A stretch of 64,000 bases of DNA from the NCBI GenBank assembly GCA_965229335.1, contig OZ245874.1, positions 6,758,001-6,822,000 of the forward strand, written 5' to 3'. Shown here piece after piece: positions 53,123-62,363 of this stretch. A program made the translations under genes and the position numbers. Numbering within the stretch: position 1 is the stretch's first letter; each line of letters opens with the position of its first letter. This stretch comes from JAFKFH01 sp017307375 (GTDB lineage Bacteria; Pseudomonadota; Alphaproteobacteria; Ferrovibrionales; Ferrovibrionaceae). Below the pieces are notes generated by a model that saw only the letters and a list, made by a program, of their open reading frames with translations, was not told where the DNA came from and searched no databases.

Positions 53123-54352
53123 ATGCGCAGCACCTATCTCGCACTGGCGGCGATCACCGCCGGCATCGCGATCGTCTCGATCGGCTCCGGCCTGGTCGGC
53201 AACTACGTCCCGCTGCGCCTGAACCTCGCCCAGACGCCCACGCCGATCATCGGCGTCGTCACCACCGGCTATCCGCTGGGCTTCCTGGTCGGCTGTCTGA
53301 CCGCGCCGTGGATCATCCGCCGCGTCGGCCACATCCGCGCCTTCGCCGTCCTGTCGGCACTCACCGCGACCGGCTGCCTGTCGCTGGCCATCGACATCGA
53401 GCCGGCGATGTGGACGGTGATCCGCACGCTGTCGGGCTTCACCTCGGCCGGGCTGTTCGTCATCGCCGAAAGCTGGATGAACGAGCAGGCGCCCAACGAC
53501 CAGCGCGGCCGCATCTTCGGCGCCTACATGGTGATCACCAAGCTGGCCTATGGCGGCGGCCAGCTGCTGCTGATGGCGGCCGATCCGCTGAGCCTCGCCC
53601 CCTACATGATGATCGCCGCCTGCTATTCGCTGTGCCTGGTGCCGGTCGCCTTCACCAATGCGCCGAGCCCGCGGCCGCCCGAGCGCGCCGCACTGAACCT
53701 GCCCTGGCTGTGGCGGCTGTCGCCGGTCGGCGTGATGGCCTGCATCGTCGCCGGCATCTGCAACACCTCGATCGTCTCGATCGGGCCGGTCTATGCGGCG
53801 GACCTCGGCTACGACATCAGGGATATCGCCATCTTCACCGCGACGATCCAGTTCGGCATCATGGTGTTCCAGTATCCGATCGGCCTGATCTCGGATCGCT
53901 TCGATCGCCGCAGCGTGCTGATCGGCGTGGCCGGCACCACCGCCCTGGTCGGGCTGGCCATCGCCCTGGCCGGGCACAAATCCTTCTGGATCCTGCTGGG
54001 CCTGTCGTTCGTTTATGGCGGCGTGTCGGGAACCATCTACACGCTGGGCGTCGCCCATGCGGCCGATCGGGCCGAGAAGTCGCAGCTGGTGGCGATGTCG
54101 GGCGGCCTGCTGCTCGCCTGGGCGCTGGGCTCGATCCTCGGGCCGGTGCTGGCGACGTCGACGATGGCCCAACTGGGTCCCGCCGGCCTGTTCTTCTTCA
54201 CGATCGCGATCACCGCCCTGCTGATCCCGTTCGTCCTGTTCCGCATGCGCCGCCGCGAACCGGCACAGCAGGAACCCCAGGCCCATGTCGGCGCGCCCGT
54301 GCCGACCGCGCCGGGCCTCGATGCCGGCGGGGCCAAGGGCCGGGCGGAGTGA
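53123..54352 (+). CDS. MFS transporter (YcaD-like)
   Basis: A 409-residue major facilitator with twelve predicted helices, including the first-half motif GYPLGFLVGCLTAPWIIRRV with the RRVG loop, ESWMNEQAPNDQRGRIFGAY (typical of the YcaD/ShiA-like group) and the second-half loop LISDRFDRRSVL. The substrate is unknown. The C-terminal 35 residues are a Pro/Ala-rich cytoplasmic tail. An SD (agggag) lies 8 bases before the ATG. Its stop overlaps the next GTG (GTGA). Confidence 0.9.
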   Translation: MRSTYLALAAITAGIAIVSIGSGLVGNYVPLRLNLAQTPTPIIGVVTTGYPLGFLVGCLTAPWIIRRVGHIRAFAVLSALTATGCLSLAIDIEPAMWTVIRTLSGFTSAGLFVIAESWMNEQAPNDQRGRIFGAYMVITKLAYGGGQLLLMAADPLSLAPYMMIAACYSLCLVPVAFTNAPSPRPPERAALNLPWLWRLSPVGVMACIVAGICNTSIVSIGPVYAADLGYDIRDIAIFTATIQFGIMVFQYPIGLISDRFDRRSVLIGVAGTTALVGLAIALAGHKSFWILLGLSFVYGGVSGTIYTLGVAHAADRAEKSQLVAMSGGLLLAWALGSILGPVLATSTMAQLGPAGLFFFTIAITALLIPFVLFRMRRREPAQQEPQAHVGAPVPTAPGLDAGGAKGRAE

Positions 54353-55611
54353 CGTTCGCCGGCACCGAGGGAGATGACGGGCGGCGTGCCGAACTGCGCC
54401 GGCAAAAGCGGCGCGCCACCGGGCTGCTGCTGGCGATGGGCGCGGGTTTCGTCGGCACCAGCCTGATCCCGGATCCCGGCTTCGGCTGGCAATTGGCCCG
54501 CGCCGCGGCCGAGGCCGGCGTGGTCGGCGGCCTGGCCGACTGGTTTGCCGTGACCGCGCTGTTCCGCCGGCCGCTGGGCCTGCCGATCCCGCATACCGCG
54601 ATCATCCCGACCCACAAGGACCGCATCGGCGAAGGGCTCGGCCGCTTCGTCGAACGCCATTTCCTGGATCCCGAGCTGGTTGCCACCCGCCTGCGCCGCG
54701 CCGATCCGGCCGGGCTGCTGGCCCGCTGGCTGGCCGATCCCGCCCATGCCCGCGCCGTGGCCGACCGCCTCGCCGCGGCCCTGCCCCGCCTGCTCGATGC
54801 CGCCGGCGATGCCGAGCTGAGGCGCTTCCTGCATGAGGCGCTGGGCGAAAGGCTCGCCCGGGCCGATCTGGTCCCCGCTGCGGTCAGACTGTTCGAGACG
54901 GTGACGAACGAAGGCCATCATCTGCGGCTGTTCGACGACCTCCTGGTCCTGGTCGACGAGCAGGTGGGGCTGAGCCACGACCGCATCCTGTCCGAGGTCG
55001 CGTCGCGCTCGGCCTGGTATGTGCCCAAGATGGTCGACCGCGCCATCGCCGAGCGGCTGGTCAACGGCCTGCGCGCCTATCTCGCCGAGCTGCGCGAACC
55101 GGGCCACCCGACACGGGCCAATCTCGACCGGGCGTTCCGCAACTATCTCGACCGGCTGCAACACGATCCGGCCTTCCGCCAGCAGCTGGCGGGGGTGCGC
55201 GACCGGCTGCTGAAGGACCCGCAGACCCGCGAGTGGATCGAGGCGGCCTGGGCGCATGCCCGGGAGGCGGCATTGGCCGACCTCGCCCGGCCGGAGTCGC
55301 GGCTGCGCGCGGGGCTCGCCGCCGGTCTGGTCGCACTGGCCGAGGCGCTCGGCCGCGACGAGGCGATCCGCGCCGGGCTGAACGACACGGCCGAACGCTT
55401 TGTACTCGCCGTCATCGTGCCGGCCCGGGCCGAGATCGGCCGGTTCATCACCGACGTCGTCAAGTCATGGGATGCCGCGCTGGTGACCGATCGGGTCGAA
55501 GTGGCTTTCGGCCGCGATCTGCAATACATCAGGCTGAATGGCACGCTGGTCGGCGCGCTGATCGGGGCCGGGCTGTTCCTGCTGGCGCAGATCTGGGCTG
55601 GACAGGGGTGA
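54349..55611 (+). CDS. DUF445 family membrane-associated protein
   Basis: A 420-residue protein of the DUF445 family (COG2733). The N-terminal 60 residues contain a membrane segment and the signature GGLADWFAVTALFRRPLGLP-IPHTAIIP. A long helical region follows, and the C-terminal helix IRLNGTLVGALIGAGLFLLA anchors it in the membrane. The function of the family is not known. Translation starts at a GTG overlapping the MFS stop, and its own stop overlaps the GTG start of the following gene: three coupled genes. Confidence 0.88.
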   Translation: MTFAGTEGDDGRRAELRRQKRRATGLLLAMGAGFVGTSLIPDPGFGWQLARAAAEAGVVGGLADWFAVTALFRRPLGLPIPHTAIIPTHKDRIGEGLGRFVERHFLDPELVATRLRRADPAGLLARWLADPAHARAVADRLAAALPRLLDAAGDAELRRFLHEALGERLARADLVPAAVRLFETVTNEGHHLRLFDDLLVLVDEQVGLSHDRILSEVASRSAWYVPKMVDRAIAERLVNGLRAYLAELREPGHPTRANLDRAFRNYLDRLQHDPAFRQQLAGVRDRLLKDPQTREWIEAAWAHAREAALADLARPESRLRAGLAAGLVALAEALGRDEAIRAGLNDTAERFVLAVIVPARAEIGRFITDVVKSWDAALVTDRVEVAFGRDLQYIRLNGTLVGALIGAGLFLLAQIWAGQG

Positions 55612-57572
55612 GCGATTTGTTGGACGCCACCGCAGTCGATCGCCGTACGCTGCTCTTGTCGGCGAGCGCCGTCGCGATCACCGCCGGTTTGCCGGTCCCT
55701 GCCGCGCGGGCTGCGTCCACGGTCCCCGCCGCCCGCTTGGCGCGGCTGGCTCGCGGGGTCCAGTTCACGTTCTTCTTCGAACACTATACGGACCCGGCGA
55801 CCCTGGCCGCCGACCTGCTGACCCGCCCGGTGACCGCGGCCGATCTCGATTTCCTGAAGTCGGCCGGCATCAACGCGTGCCGCGTTTCGGTCGGGCCCGA
55901 CTGGATCCTGAAGCGCTTCAACCCGGTGGCGGGGCGGCGCGAACTGTTGCGCAACGAACTCGGCGCCTTCATCGACACGGCCATCGCGCGCGATTTCGGC
56001 GTGCAACTCGTCTTCATGGCCGACAACGTCTACAAGGACGCCATCGACCGGACCGGCAGCTACGCCCAGCTTGAAGCGGACCTGATCGAGATCTGGACGA
56101 CGCTCACCACCTGGTTCGGCGACCGCAGCGCCGACCATCTGTTTCTCGAGCTGATGAACGAGCCGACCAGGGCCATGGCCGGCGTATGGCCGGCAATCCA
56201 GGCCCGCGTCGCCGCTTTCATCCGCGGCCGCGCCCCGGCCCATACACTGATCGCGACCGGCGGCAACTACAGCGACATCGACGGGCTGGTGGCGTTGAGC
56301 CCGCTGGCCGACGGCAACGTCGTCTACGCGGCGCATTTCTACGAACCCTTCGTATTTACCGCCCAGGGGTCGATGCAGCCGATCGGCGATCTGCGCTACC
56401 CCACGGACCAGGCCCAGCGGGCCAGGGTCATGGGCGAAGCCGCCGGCCGGCCCGACGCCAATCTCTATCAGGCGTATTTCGATACGCCCTGGGATGCGGC
56501 GCGAATCCGAGCCCGGCTGTCCCAGGCTCGGAGCTGGGCCGATCGCAACGGCGTCCCGGTCATCGTCGGCGAATTCGGCGTCAGCCAGCCGGTATCCGGG
56601 CGGCCGGCCACGGCCTTCGCGCCGACGGCGTCGCGCAACACCTATTTCCGCCATGTCCGGGAAGCCTGCAACGCCCTGGCCCTGCCCTGGACCCTCTATG
56701 GCTACAACGATCTCTGGGGCCTGCAGACGCAGACGTCCCCGCCCGGCTCGACCCGCCAGTTCGACGCCGCGTTATTCGATGCGCTGGGTTTGGCCAACGT
56801 CGCCGCCGGCAACAGCCTGCCGAACCTGCTCGGCGGCTGGAACCCGGCAGGCGCGGCCGAGAACGGCTGGTGGTGGAACCCGGCCGCCGGCGGCATGGGC
56901 TTCGCCTTCGAGCAATTGGGCCGGCGCGGCTTCGCCGCGGTATTCTTCTTCGACGACAGCGGCGCCCCGGTCTGGCATTCCGGCGGCGGCGGGATCAGCT
57001 ACTGGAGCGCTGGACCGGGCAAGATGGGCACGGGCACGGCACTGACGCTGGACAGCTTCCGCGGCGGCACACCGTTTTCAGGCACCTTCCGCACCGCCCA
57101 GTACGTCGGCAATGCCACGCATTTCAACCTGGTCGCGGACAGCCCGCGCAACGCGACTCTCAACTGGCGCTGGCCCTCGATCCCCCTGCAGCGCTATGCC
57201 TTCGTCACCAACGGCCCCGACCTCCTTCCCCCCGACGGCGTCGTGCCGGAAACCGGCTGGTGGTGGGTCGCCAGCGAACCGGGCTGGGGCATCTTCCTGG
57301 AAATCCAGGGCTCGGCTGTATTCCTGGCGGTCTTCACCTATGAAGACGACGGCCGTCCGGTCTGGTTCGTCGGCCAGGGCAGCCTGGGCAGGGGCGAGTT
57401 GAGCGTGCTGCTGCAGCGCTATCGCAACGGGCCGAGCGGCAGCAACCCGAGCCGGGTGCTGGAATCTGTCGGCAATATCGGCACGATCAGGGCAATTTTC
57501 AGCGACCGGCGCAACGGCACGGCGCTGCTGCCTTCCGGCCGGCAGGTGGCGTTGACGCGCTTTGCCTTCTGA
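55608..57572 (+). CDS. Exported GH5-family glycoside hydrolase with two WWxP-type C-terminal repeats
   Basis: A 654-residue secreted protein. The N-terminal RRTLLLSASAVAITAGLPVP is a twin-arginine-like signal (cleavage near ARA-AS). The catalytic domain (about 45-400) is GH5 (cellulase family): acid/base Glu in LELMNEP (E185) and nucleophile Glu in IVGEFGVS (about E322). Two related C-terminal units follow: NGWWWNPAAGGMGFAFEQLG...GAPVWHSGG and TGWWWVASEPGWGIFLEIQG...GRPVWFVGQG. They resemble the beta-rich W-W repeat found at the ends of many secreted proteobacterial enzymes. The GTG start overlaps the DUF445 stop. The polysaccharide substrate is unknown. Confidence 0.85.
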   Translation: MSDLLDATAVDRRTLLLSASAVAITAGLPVPAARAASTVPAARLARLARGVQFTFFFEHYTDPATLAADLLTRPVTAADLDFLKSAGINACRVSVGPDWILKRFNPVAGRRELLRNELGAFIDTAIARDFGVQLVFMADNVYKDAIDRTGSYAQLEADLIEIWTTLTTWFGDRSADHLFLELMNEPTRAMAGVWPAIQARVAAFIRGRAPAHTLIATGGNYSDIDGLVALSPLADGNVVYAAHFYEPFVFTAQGSMQPIGDLRYPTDQAQRARVMGEAAGRPDANLYQAYFDTPWDAARIRARLSQARSWADRNGVPVIVGEFGVSQPVSGRPATAFAPTASRNTYFRHVREACNALALPWTLYGYNDLWGLQTQTSPPGSTRQFDAALFDALGLANVAAGNSLPNLLGGWNPAGAAENGWWWNPAAGGMGFAFEQLGRRGFAAVFFFDDSGAPVWHSGGGGISYWSAGPGKMGTGTALTLDSFRGGTPFSGTFRTAQYVGNATHFNLVADSPRNATLNWRWPSIPLQRYAFVTNGPDLLPPDGVVPETGWWWVASEPGWGIFLEIQGSAVFLAVFTYEDDGRPVWFVGQGSLGRGELSVLLQRYRNGPSGSNPSRVLESVGNIGTIRAIFSDRRNGTALLPSGRQVALTRFAF

Positions 57573-57617
57573 GCGGCCGTTTACACCGGGGGCCGGCCTG
57601 GGCTATGACCCCGGGCC

Positions 57618-59432
57618 ATGGCCGCACCGCTTCTGACCCTGCAAGACATCCACCTGACCTTCGGCGGAACCCCGCTGCTCACCGGCGCCCAGCTCACGGT
57701 CGCCGAGGGAGAGCGTCTGTGCCTCGTCGGCCGCAACGGGTCGGGCAAGTCGACGCTGCTGAAGATCGCCGCCGGCCTCGTCCAGCAGGACCGGGGCGAG
57801 CGGGTGGTGCAGCAGGGCGTCACCCTGCGCTATCTGCCGCAGGAACCCGACCTGGCCGGCTTTGCGACGACGCTCGCCTATGTCGAGGCCGGGCTGGGCC
57901 CGGGCGACGATCCCTACCGCGCCCTGTACCTGCTGAACGAACTTGGCCTGACCGGCGAGGAAGAGCCGACCCGGCTGTCGGGCGGCGAAGCGCGCCGGGC
58001 GGCGCTGGCCCGCACGATGGCGCCCCGGCCCGACATCCTGCTGCTCGACGAACCGACCAACCATCTCGACCTGCCGGCGATCGAATGGCTCGAGGCCGAG
58101 CTGAAGGGCATGCGCTCGGCGCTGGTGCTGATCAGCCATGATCGCCGTTTCCTCGAGACGCTGTCGCGCACCACGGTCTGGCTCGACCGCGGCGCGACGC
58201 GCCAGCTGAACCGCGGCTTCGGCGAGTTCGAGGCCTGGCGCGACGAGCAGTTGGAGCTGGAAGAGGCCGAGCGCCACAAGCTGGACCGCCGCATCGCCGC
58301 CGAGATGGAATGGCTGCATTACGGCGGCGTCACCGCAAGGCGCAAGCGCAACGAGGGGCGCAAGCGGCGACTGGAAGGCATGCGCCTGGAACGCCGCGAA
58401 CAGCGCAAGGTGGCCGGCGCGGTCAAGCTGACGGTCAGCGAGGGCGAGGTTTCTTCCAAGCTGGTGATCGATGCCGAGGGCGTATCGAAGTCCTATGGCG
58501 ACCGGGTGATCGTGCAGGGCCTGGACCTGCGGGTGCGCCGCAACGACCGCCTGGGCATCATCGGGCCGAACGGCGCGGGCAAGACCACGCTGCTGAACCT
58601 GATGACCGGCCAGCTGGCCCCCGATACCGGTACCGTCAAGCTCGGCCTGAACCTGCAGATGGTCACGCTGGACCAGAAGCGCGACGCGCTCGACCCGATG
58701 ACGACGCTGTCGGACGCGCTGACCGGCGGGCATGGCGACAAGGTGATCGTCGGCGACGGCACCCGCCACGTCATCAGCTACATGAAGGATTTCCTGTTCC
58801 AGCCGGAGCAGGCGCGCACGCCGATCGGCGTGCTGTCGGGCGGCGAGCGCGGCCGGCTGATGCTGGCGCGCGCTTTGGCGCTGCCCTCCAACATGCTGGT
58901 GCTGGACGAACCGACCAACGACCTCGACCTCGAAACCCTCGACCTGCTGCAGGAAATGCTGTCGGACTATGCCGGCACCGTGCTGCTGGTCAGCCACGAT
59001 CGCGATTTCCTCGACCGGGTCGCCACCTCCGTGCTGGCCTATGAGGGCGACGGGCAGTGGCAGGAATATCCCGGCGGCTATGCCGACATGCAGGCGCAGC
59101 GCGGCCATGGCGTCCAGGCCCGGGCGGCCGCCGCGGCCAAGCCGGCGAAGGCCGCCGCACCGGCCGAGCCGGCAACCCCGCGCGCGCCGAAGAAGGCCAA
59201 GCTGAGCTTCGCCGAGCAGCATGCGCTGAAGACCCTGCCGGGGCGGATCGAGAAGCTGCAGGCCGAAATCGCGGCGCTGCAGAAGAAGCTGGACGATCCC
59301 AAGCTGTTCGCCCGCGATGCCGCCGCCTTCAACCAGACCGCCGCAAGCCTGTCCCAGGCCCAGGCGGCGCTGGCCGAGGCCGAGGACGAGTGGCTGGCCC
59401 TCGAAATGAAGCGGGAAGAACTCGAGGGATAA
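57618..59432 (+). CDS. ABC-F family ATPase, Uup-like
   Basis: A 604-residue soluble protein with two ABC domains: Walker A GRNGSGKST and GPNGAGKTT, signatures RLSGGEARRAALART and LSGGERGRLMLARAL, Walker B LLLDEPTNHLDL and LVLDEPTNDLDL. The linker between them (about 230-270) is highly charged (RRKRNEGRKRRLEGMRLERR), and the C-terminus has an Ala/Pro/Lys linker and a coiled coil (KLQAEIAALQKKLDD), as in Uup. ABC-F proteins act on the ribosome; Uup is also linked to DNA or replication. No membrane segment is present. Confidence 0.93.
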   Translation: MAAPLLTLQDIHLTFGGTPLLTGAQLTVAEGERLCLVGRNGSGKSTLLKIAAGLVQQDRGERVVQQGVTLRYLPQEPDLAGFATTLAYVEAGLGPGDDPYRALYLLNELGLTGEEEPTRLSGGEARRAALARTMAPRPDILLLDEPTNHLDLPAIEWLEAELKGMRSALVLISHDRRFLETLSRTTVWLDRGATRQLNRGFGEFEAWRDEQLELEEAERHKLDRRIAAEMEWLHYGGVTARRKRNEGRKRRLEGMRLERREQRKVAGAVKLTVSEGEVSSKLVIDAEGVSKSYGDRVIVQGLDLRVRRNDRLGIIGPNGAGKTTLLNLMTGQLAPDTGTVKLGLNLQMVTLDQKRDALDPMTTLSDALTGGHGDKVIVGDGTRHVISYMKDFLFQPEQARTPIGVLSGGERGRLMLARALALPSNMLVLDEPTNDLDLETLDLLQEMLSDYAGTVLLVSHDRDFLDRVATSVLAYEGDGQWQEYPGGYADMQAQRGHGVQARAAAAAKPAKAAAPAEPATPRAPKKAKLSFAEQHALKTLPGRIEKLQAEIAALQKKLDDPKLFARDAAAFNQTAASLSQAQAALAEAEDEWLALEMKREELEG

Positions 59433-59438
59433 ACGCGC

Positions 59439-59461
59439 CGGCAGGATCTGCTATCCTGCCG
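59439..59461. terminator. Hairpin between the ABC-F gene and the choline-kinase-like gene
   Basis: A perfect 9-bp stem CGGCAGGAT/ATCCTGCCG with a 5-base loop, 7 bp after the ABC-F stop and ending 4 bases before the next ATG (59466). It may be a terminator, but its position at the start codon suggests that it could also control translation initiation of the next gene. The only SD-like GCAGGA is inside the left arm. Confidence 0.5.
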
Positions 59462-59465
59462 ATCC

Positions 59466-60344
59466 ATGAATCAGGCCGACGCCCTCGACGCGATCAGAAA
59501 CCTGCCGGTCTGGCAGGGAAGGGTCGCGATCGAGCCGCTGTCGGGCGGACTGACCAACCGCAACTACCTCGTCCGCGACGCCCGGGCCCGCTATGTCGTG
59601 CGGGTCGGCGCCGACATCCCGGTCCATGGCATCCTGCGCTTCAACGAACTGGCGGCAAGCCGTGCGGCGGCGGCGGTCGGCATATCGCCGGCGGTCGTCC
59701 ATGCCGCCCCCGGCCTGCTGGTCCTCGATCATGTCGACGGCCGCACCTTCACGCCCGACGATGTCCGCCGGCGACGCGACGACTGCCTGGCGCTGGTCCG
59801 GCGGGCCCATCGCGACATACCGCGGGCATTGCGGGGGCCGATCCTGTCGTTCAACGTCTTCCACGTGCTGCGCGACTATGCCCACACGCTGGTCGAAGGC
59901 CGCTCGCGCCTCGCCGCCCTGCTGCCCGAATGGCTGGAGCGCGCCGGCCGGCTGCAGCAGGCCGCCGGGCCGGTCGACCTTGTCTTCGGCCACAACGACC
60001 TGCTGGCCGCCAACTTCATCGACGACGGCCGGCGGCTTTGGCTGATCGACTGGGACTATGCCGGATTCAACACACCACTGTTCGATCTGGGCGGACTGTC
60101 GTCGAACAACGGCTTTGACGCCGACGAGGACGAGCGCATGCTGGAGGCATATTTCGACCAGCCGCCAGACGACGGCCTGCGCCGCCGGTTCCGCGCCGTC
60201 CTCTGCGCCTCGCTGCTGCGCGAAAGCCTGTGGAGCCTGGTGTCGGAGCTGCACTCGACGCTGGCCGTGGACTACGTCGCCTATACAGCGGAAAACCTCG
60301 CCCGGTTCGAGAGGGCGTGGCGAGACTTCCAGCAGGCCGGCTGA
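59466..60344 (+). CDS. Choline/ethanolamine-kinase-like phosphotransferase
   Basis: A 292-residue kinase-like protein of the APH/ChoK family. The glycine-rich start (LSGGLTNRNYLVRDARARYVV), the catalytic Brenner motif FGHNDLLAANFI and the metal-binding block WLIDWDYAGFNTPLFDLG are those of choline kinase/LicA. It may phosphorylate choline, ethanolamine or a related small molecule. It stands between an ABC-F gene and a PhnD-like binding protein. Confidence 0.85.
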   Translation: MNQADALDAIRNLPVWQGRVAIEPLSGGLTNRNYLVRDARARYVVRVGADIPVHGILRFNELAASRAAAAVGISPAVVHAAPGLLVLDHVDGRTFTPDDVRRRRDDCLALVRRAHRDIPRALRGPILSFNVFHVLRDYAHTLVEGRSRLAALLPEWLERAGRLQQAAGPVDLVFGHNDLLAANFIDDGRRLWLIDWDYAGFNTPLFDLGGLSSNNGFDADEDERMLEAYFDQPPDDGLRRRFRAVLCASLLRESLWSLVSELHSTLAVDYVAYTAENLARFERAWRDFQQAG

Positions 60345-60477
60345 TCTTCTTGCAGCCGGTGAGCAACGGTGCTTGTATATACTAGATTAGACAACATTGC
60401 GGCACCGACTCGGGTCGGCCGGGATCGGACCCGGGACGACCGGTTCTTTCGCCTGCCGCGCCTCGAGGGGTAGCGCC

Positions 60478-61290
60478 ATGTCTGCATCGCTGATCGCCTG
60501 CGCGCGCATGTATGCGGTGACGCCGGCCGCACGCGACGCGTGGCGGACCCTGCTTGCCGAGGCGGGCCGGCGCGCGGGCCTCGACCTCACCATCATCGAC
60601 CATGCCTATCCTGCCCCGCTGGGCGAGCTCTGGGGCCGGCCCGATCTGGCCGCGGCCTTCATGTGCGGCTGGCCGCTGGCCCAGCGCGATTTCAGCCATC
60701 CGGTCGTCGCGGCCCCCGCACCGTCCGATCGGGCCAGTGCCGGCCGCGCGGTCTATCGCACCCATTTCGTCGTCGCCGCGGATGCGCCGTTCCGGACCCT
60801 GGAAGATACGTTCGGGCACCGGATGGCCTTCACGGTCGAGGACAGCCACTCCGGCTACAATGCACCGCGCCACCACCTGCTGCCCTATCGCCGCGCCCGT
60901 GGCGGGGCGCCGCTGTTCGCGGCGATGGTCGGGCCGGTGATCACACCGCGCCGGGTCCTGGAAACGGTCGCGGCCGGCGAGGCCGATGTTGGCCCGCTCG
61001 ATTCCTACGCCTACGCGCTGATGATGCGCCATGACCGCGAACTGGCCGGCCGTTTCCGCGTCGTCGCCTCGACCGATCCGATTCCGATGCCGCCGCTGGT
61101 GGCCGCGCCCGGCACGGATCCGCAGATCCTCGACCGCCTGGCCGGCGCCTTCCTGTCGTTCGACGGCCGCGAGGAGGCGATGCAAGCGCTGCTGCTGTCC
61201 GGTTTCGAACGACCCGACGCCCGCATCTATGCCGTGACCCAGGACTGGGCCAGGGCCGCCGGCGATGCCGGCCTCGAGCGCCTCGGCTAA
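60478..61290 (+). CDS. PhnD-like (phosphonate/phosphite-type) substrate-binding protein without visible signal peptide
   Basis: A 270-residue PBP-like protein of the PhnD family. Supporting blocks are FMCGWPLAQ, the SHSGYNAPRHHLLP segment typical of PhnD-type ligand pockets, and the RRVLETVAAGEADVGPLDSYA hinge. The N-terminus (MSASLIACARMYAVTP) has no convincing export signal, so it may be a cytoplasmic ligand-binding protein or the true start may lie elsewhere. No transporter partner is adjacent on this strand; an importer of another family lies convergently downstream. Confidence 0.75.
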   Translation: MSASLIACARMYAVTPAARDAWRTLLAEAGRRAGLDLTIIDHAYPAPLGELWGRPDLAAAFMCGWPLAQRDFSHPVVAAPAPSDRASAGRAVYRTHFVVAADAPFRTLEDTFGHRMAFTVEDSHSGYNAPRHHLLPYRRARGGAPLFAAMVGPVITPRRVLETVAAGEADVGPLDSYAYALMMRHDRELAGRFRVVASTDPIPMPPLVAAPGTDPQILDRLAGAFLSFDGREEAMQALLLSGFERPDARIYAVTQDWARAAGDAGLERLG

Positions 61291-61309
61291 CGTCGCCGCC
61301 CCTGCTCCC

Positions 61310-62350
61310 TCATCCTTTCGCGGCGTCGACGTAGCGATTGGTCCAGAACACGGTCTCGCCCTTGGCCGGATCGAGATTGGCGCCGGGGTTGGTGCCGACT
61401 TCGCCGATAAAGGCGATCAGATCGGCGATCGACTGGACGGAAAACCGCCCGCCATCGGCCACCCCGCCCTTCAGGCCTTCGATCGCCGCCTTCATCACGT
61501 CAGGCTTGATCTTGGGAAAGAACGCCTGCTGGATCGCGGTCGACGCGGCAGCCGGATCGGCGATCACCTGCGCGGATGCCGCCTGCAGCGCCTTCACCGT
61601 GGCAACGATCGCCGGGACCTTCGCCTCCGGCACCGGGGTCTTGGCCACCAGGACCAGATAGGGCACGGCCGTGCGCTTGCCGAAATCGTCGCCGATGCGC
61701 GAGACGATGCGGCCGATGCCGGCATCCTCGGCCAGCGCGCCTTCCGGCGGGGACAACACGAATCCGTCGACACGCTTGTTTTCCAGCGCCGCCTGGATCG
61801 CCGGCGGCGCACCGGCCAGCGCGGCCTGGATATCGGTCTTCGGGTTGAGGCCGCCCTGGGCGGCCAGCCAGCGGGCGGCACTTTCCTGGGCACCGCCGAC
61901 GGCGGAGACGCCGATGGTAACGCCCTTCATCGCCTTCAGCCGCCGGTCCAGCGGATCGGTCGGCTTGATGCCGGCCTTGGCGATCACGTCGTTCGACAGC
62001 ACCAGTTCGAGCGAGATCTTCGACATCAGCGAATAGACCAACTGGAAGGGCTGCCCCTTGCCGATGGCGCGCAGCGCGGTCTCCGAGCCGACCGCGGCCA
62101 GATCGATATCGCCGGCATCGAGGGCGGCGAGCGTCGTCGGATCGCCCCCCGGGATCGCCGCCCAGTCGAGATCGACGTTCTGCTGCCTGAAGCTGCCCAG
62201 CGCCCGGGCGGCCATCACCGGCAGGAACGACACCGCCGGCGTCGCCTGGCCGATGCGCACCTTCATCGCGCCCTGGGCCGCGGCCCCGGTCGCACAGGCC
62301 GCGGCCGTGCCGCCCAACAGAATGCCGAAATCGCGTCGCGTCAGGCGCAT
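61310..62350 (-). CDS. ABC transporter substrate-binding protein, SsuA/NMT1-like
   Basis: A 346-residue periplasmic binding protein. The RR-type signal (RLTRRDFGILLGGTAAACATGA, a possible twin-arginine signal) ends near AAAQG. The body fits NMT1/SsuA: IGQATPAVSFLPVMAARALG, VDLDWAAIPGGDPTTLAALD, AGDIDLAAVGSETALRAI and ALAGAPPAIQAALENKRVDG. Members bind sulfonates, nitrate/nitrite, taurine, pyrimidine precursors or aromatic acids; the ligand cannot be named. It is the third gene of an ATPase-permease-SBP operon. Confidence 0.88.
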   Translation of the reverse strand: MRLTRRDFGILLGGTAAACATGAAAQGAMKVRIGQATPAVSFLPVMAARALGSFRQQNVDLDWAAIPGGDPTTLAALDAGDIDLAAVGSETALRAIGKGQPFQLVYSLMSKISLELVLSNDVIAKAGIKPTDPLDRRLKAMKGVTIGVSAVGGAQESAARWLAAQGGLNPKTDIQAALAGAPPAIQAALENKRVDGFVLSPPEGALAEDAGIGRIVSRIGDDFGKRTAVPYLVLVAKTPVPEAKVPAIVATVKALQAASAQVIADPAAASTAIQQAFFPKIKPDVMKAAIEGLKGGVADGGRFSVQSIADLIAFIGEVGTNPGANLDPAKGETVFWTNRYVDAAKG

Positions 62351-62363
62351 GGTCAGAAATCCT

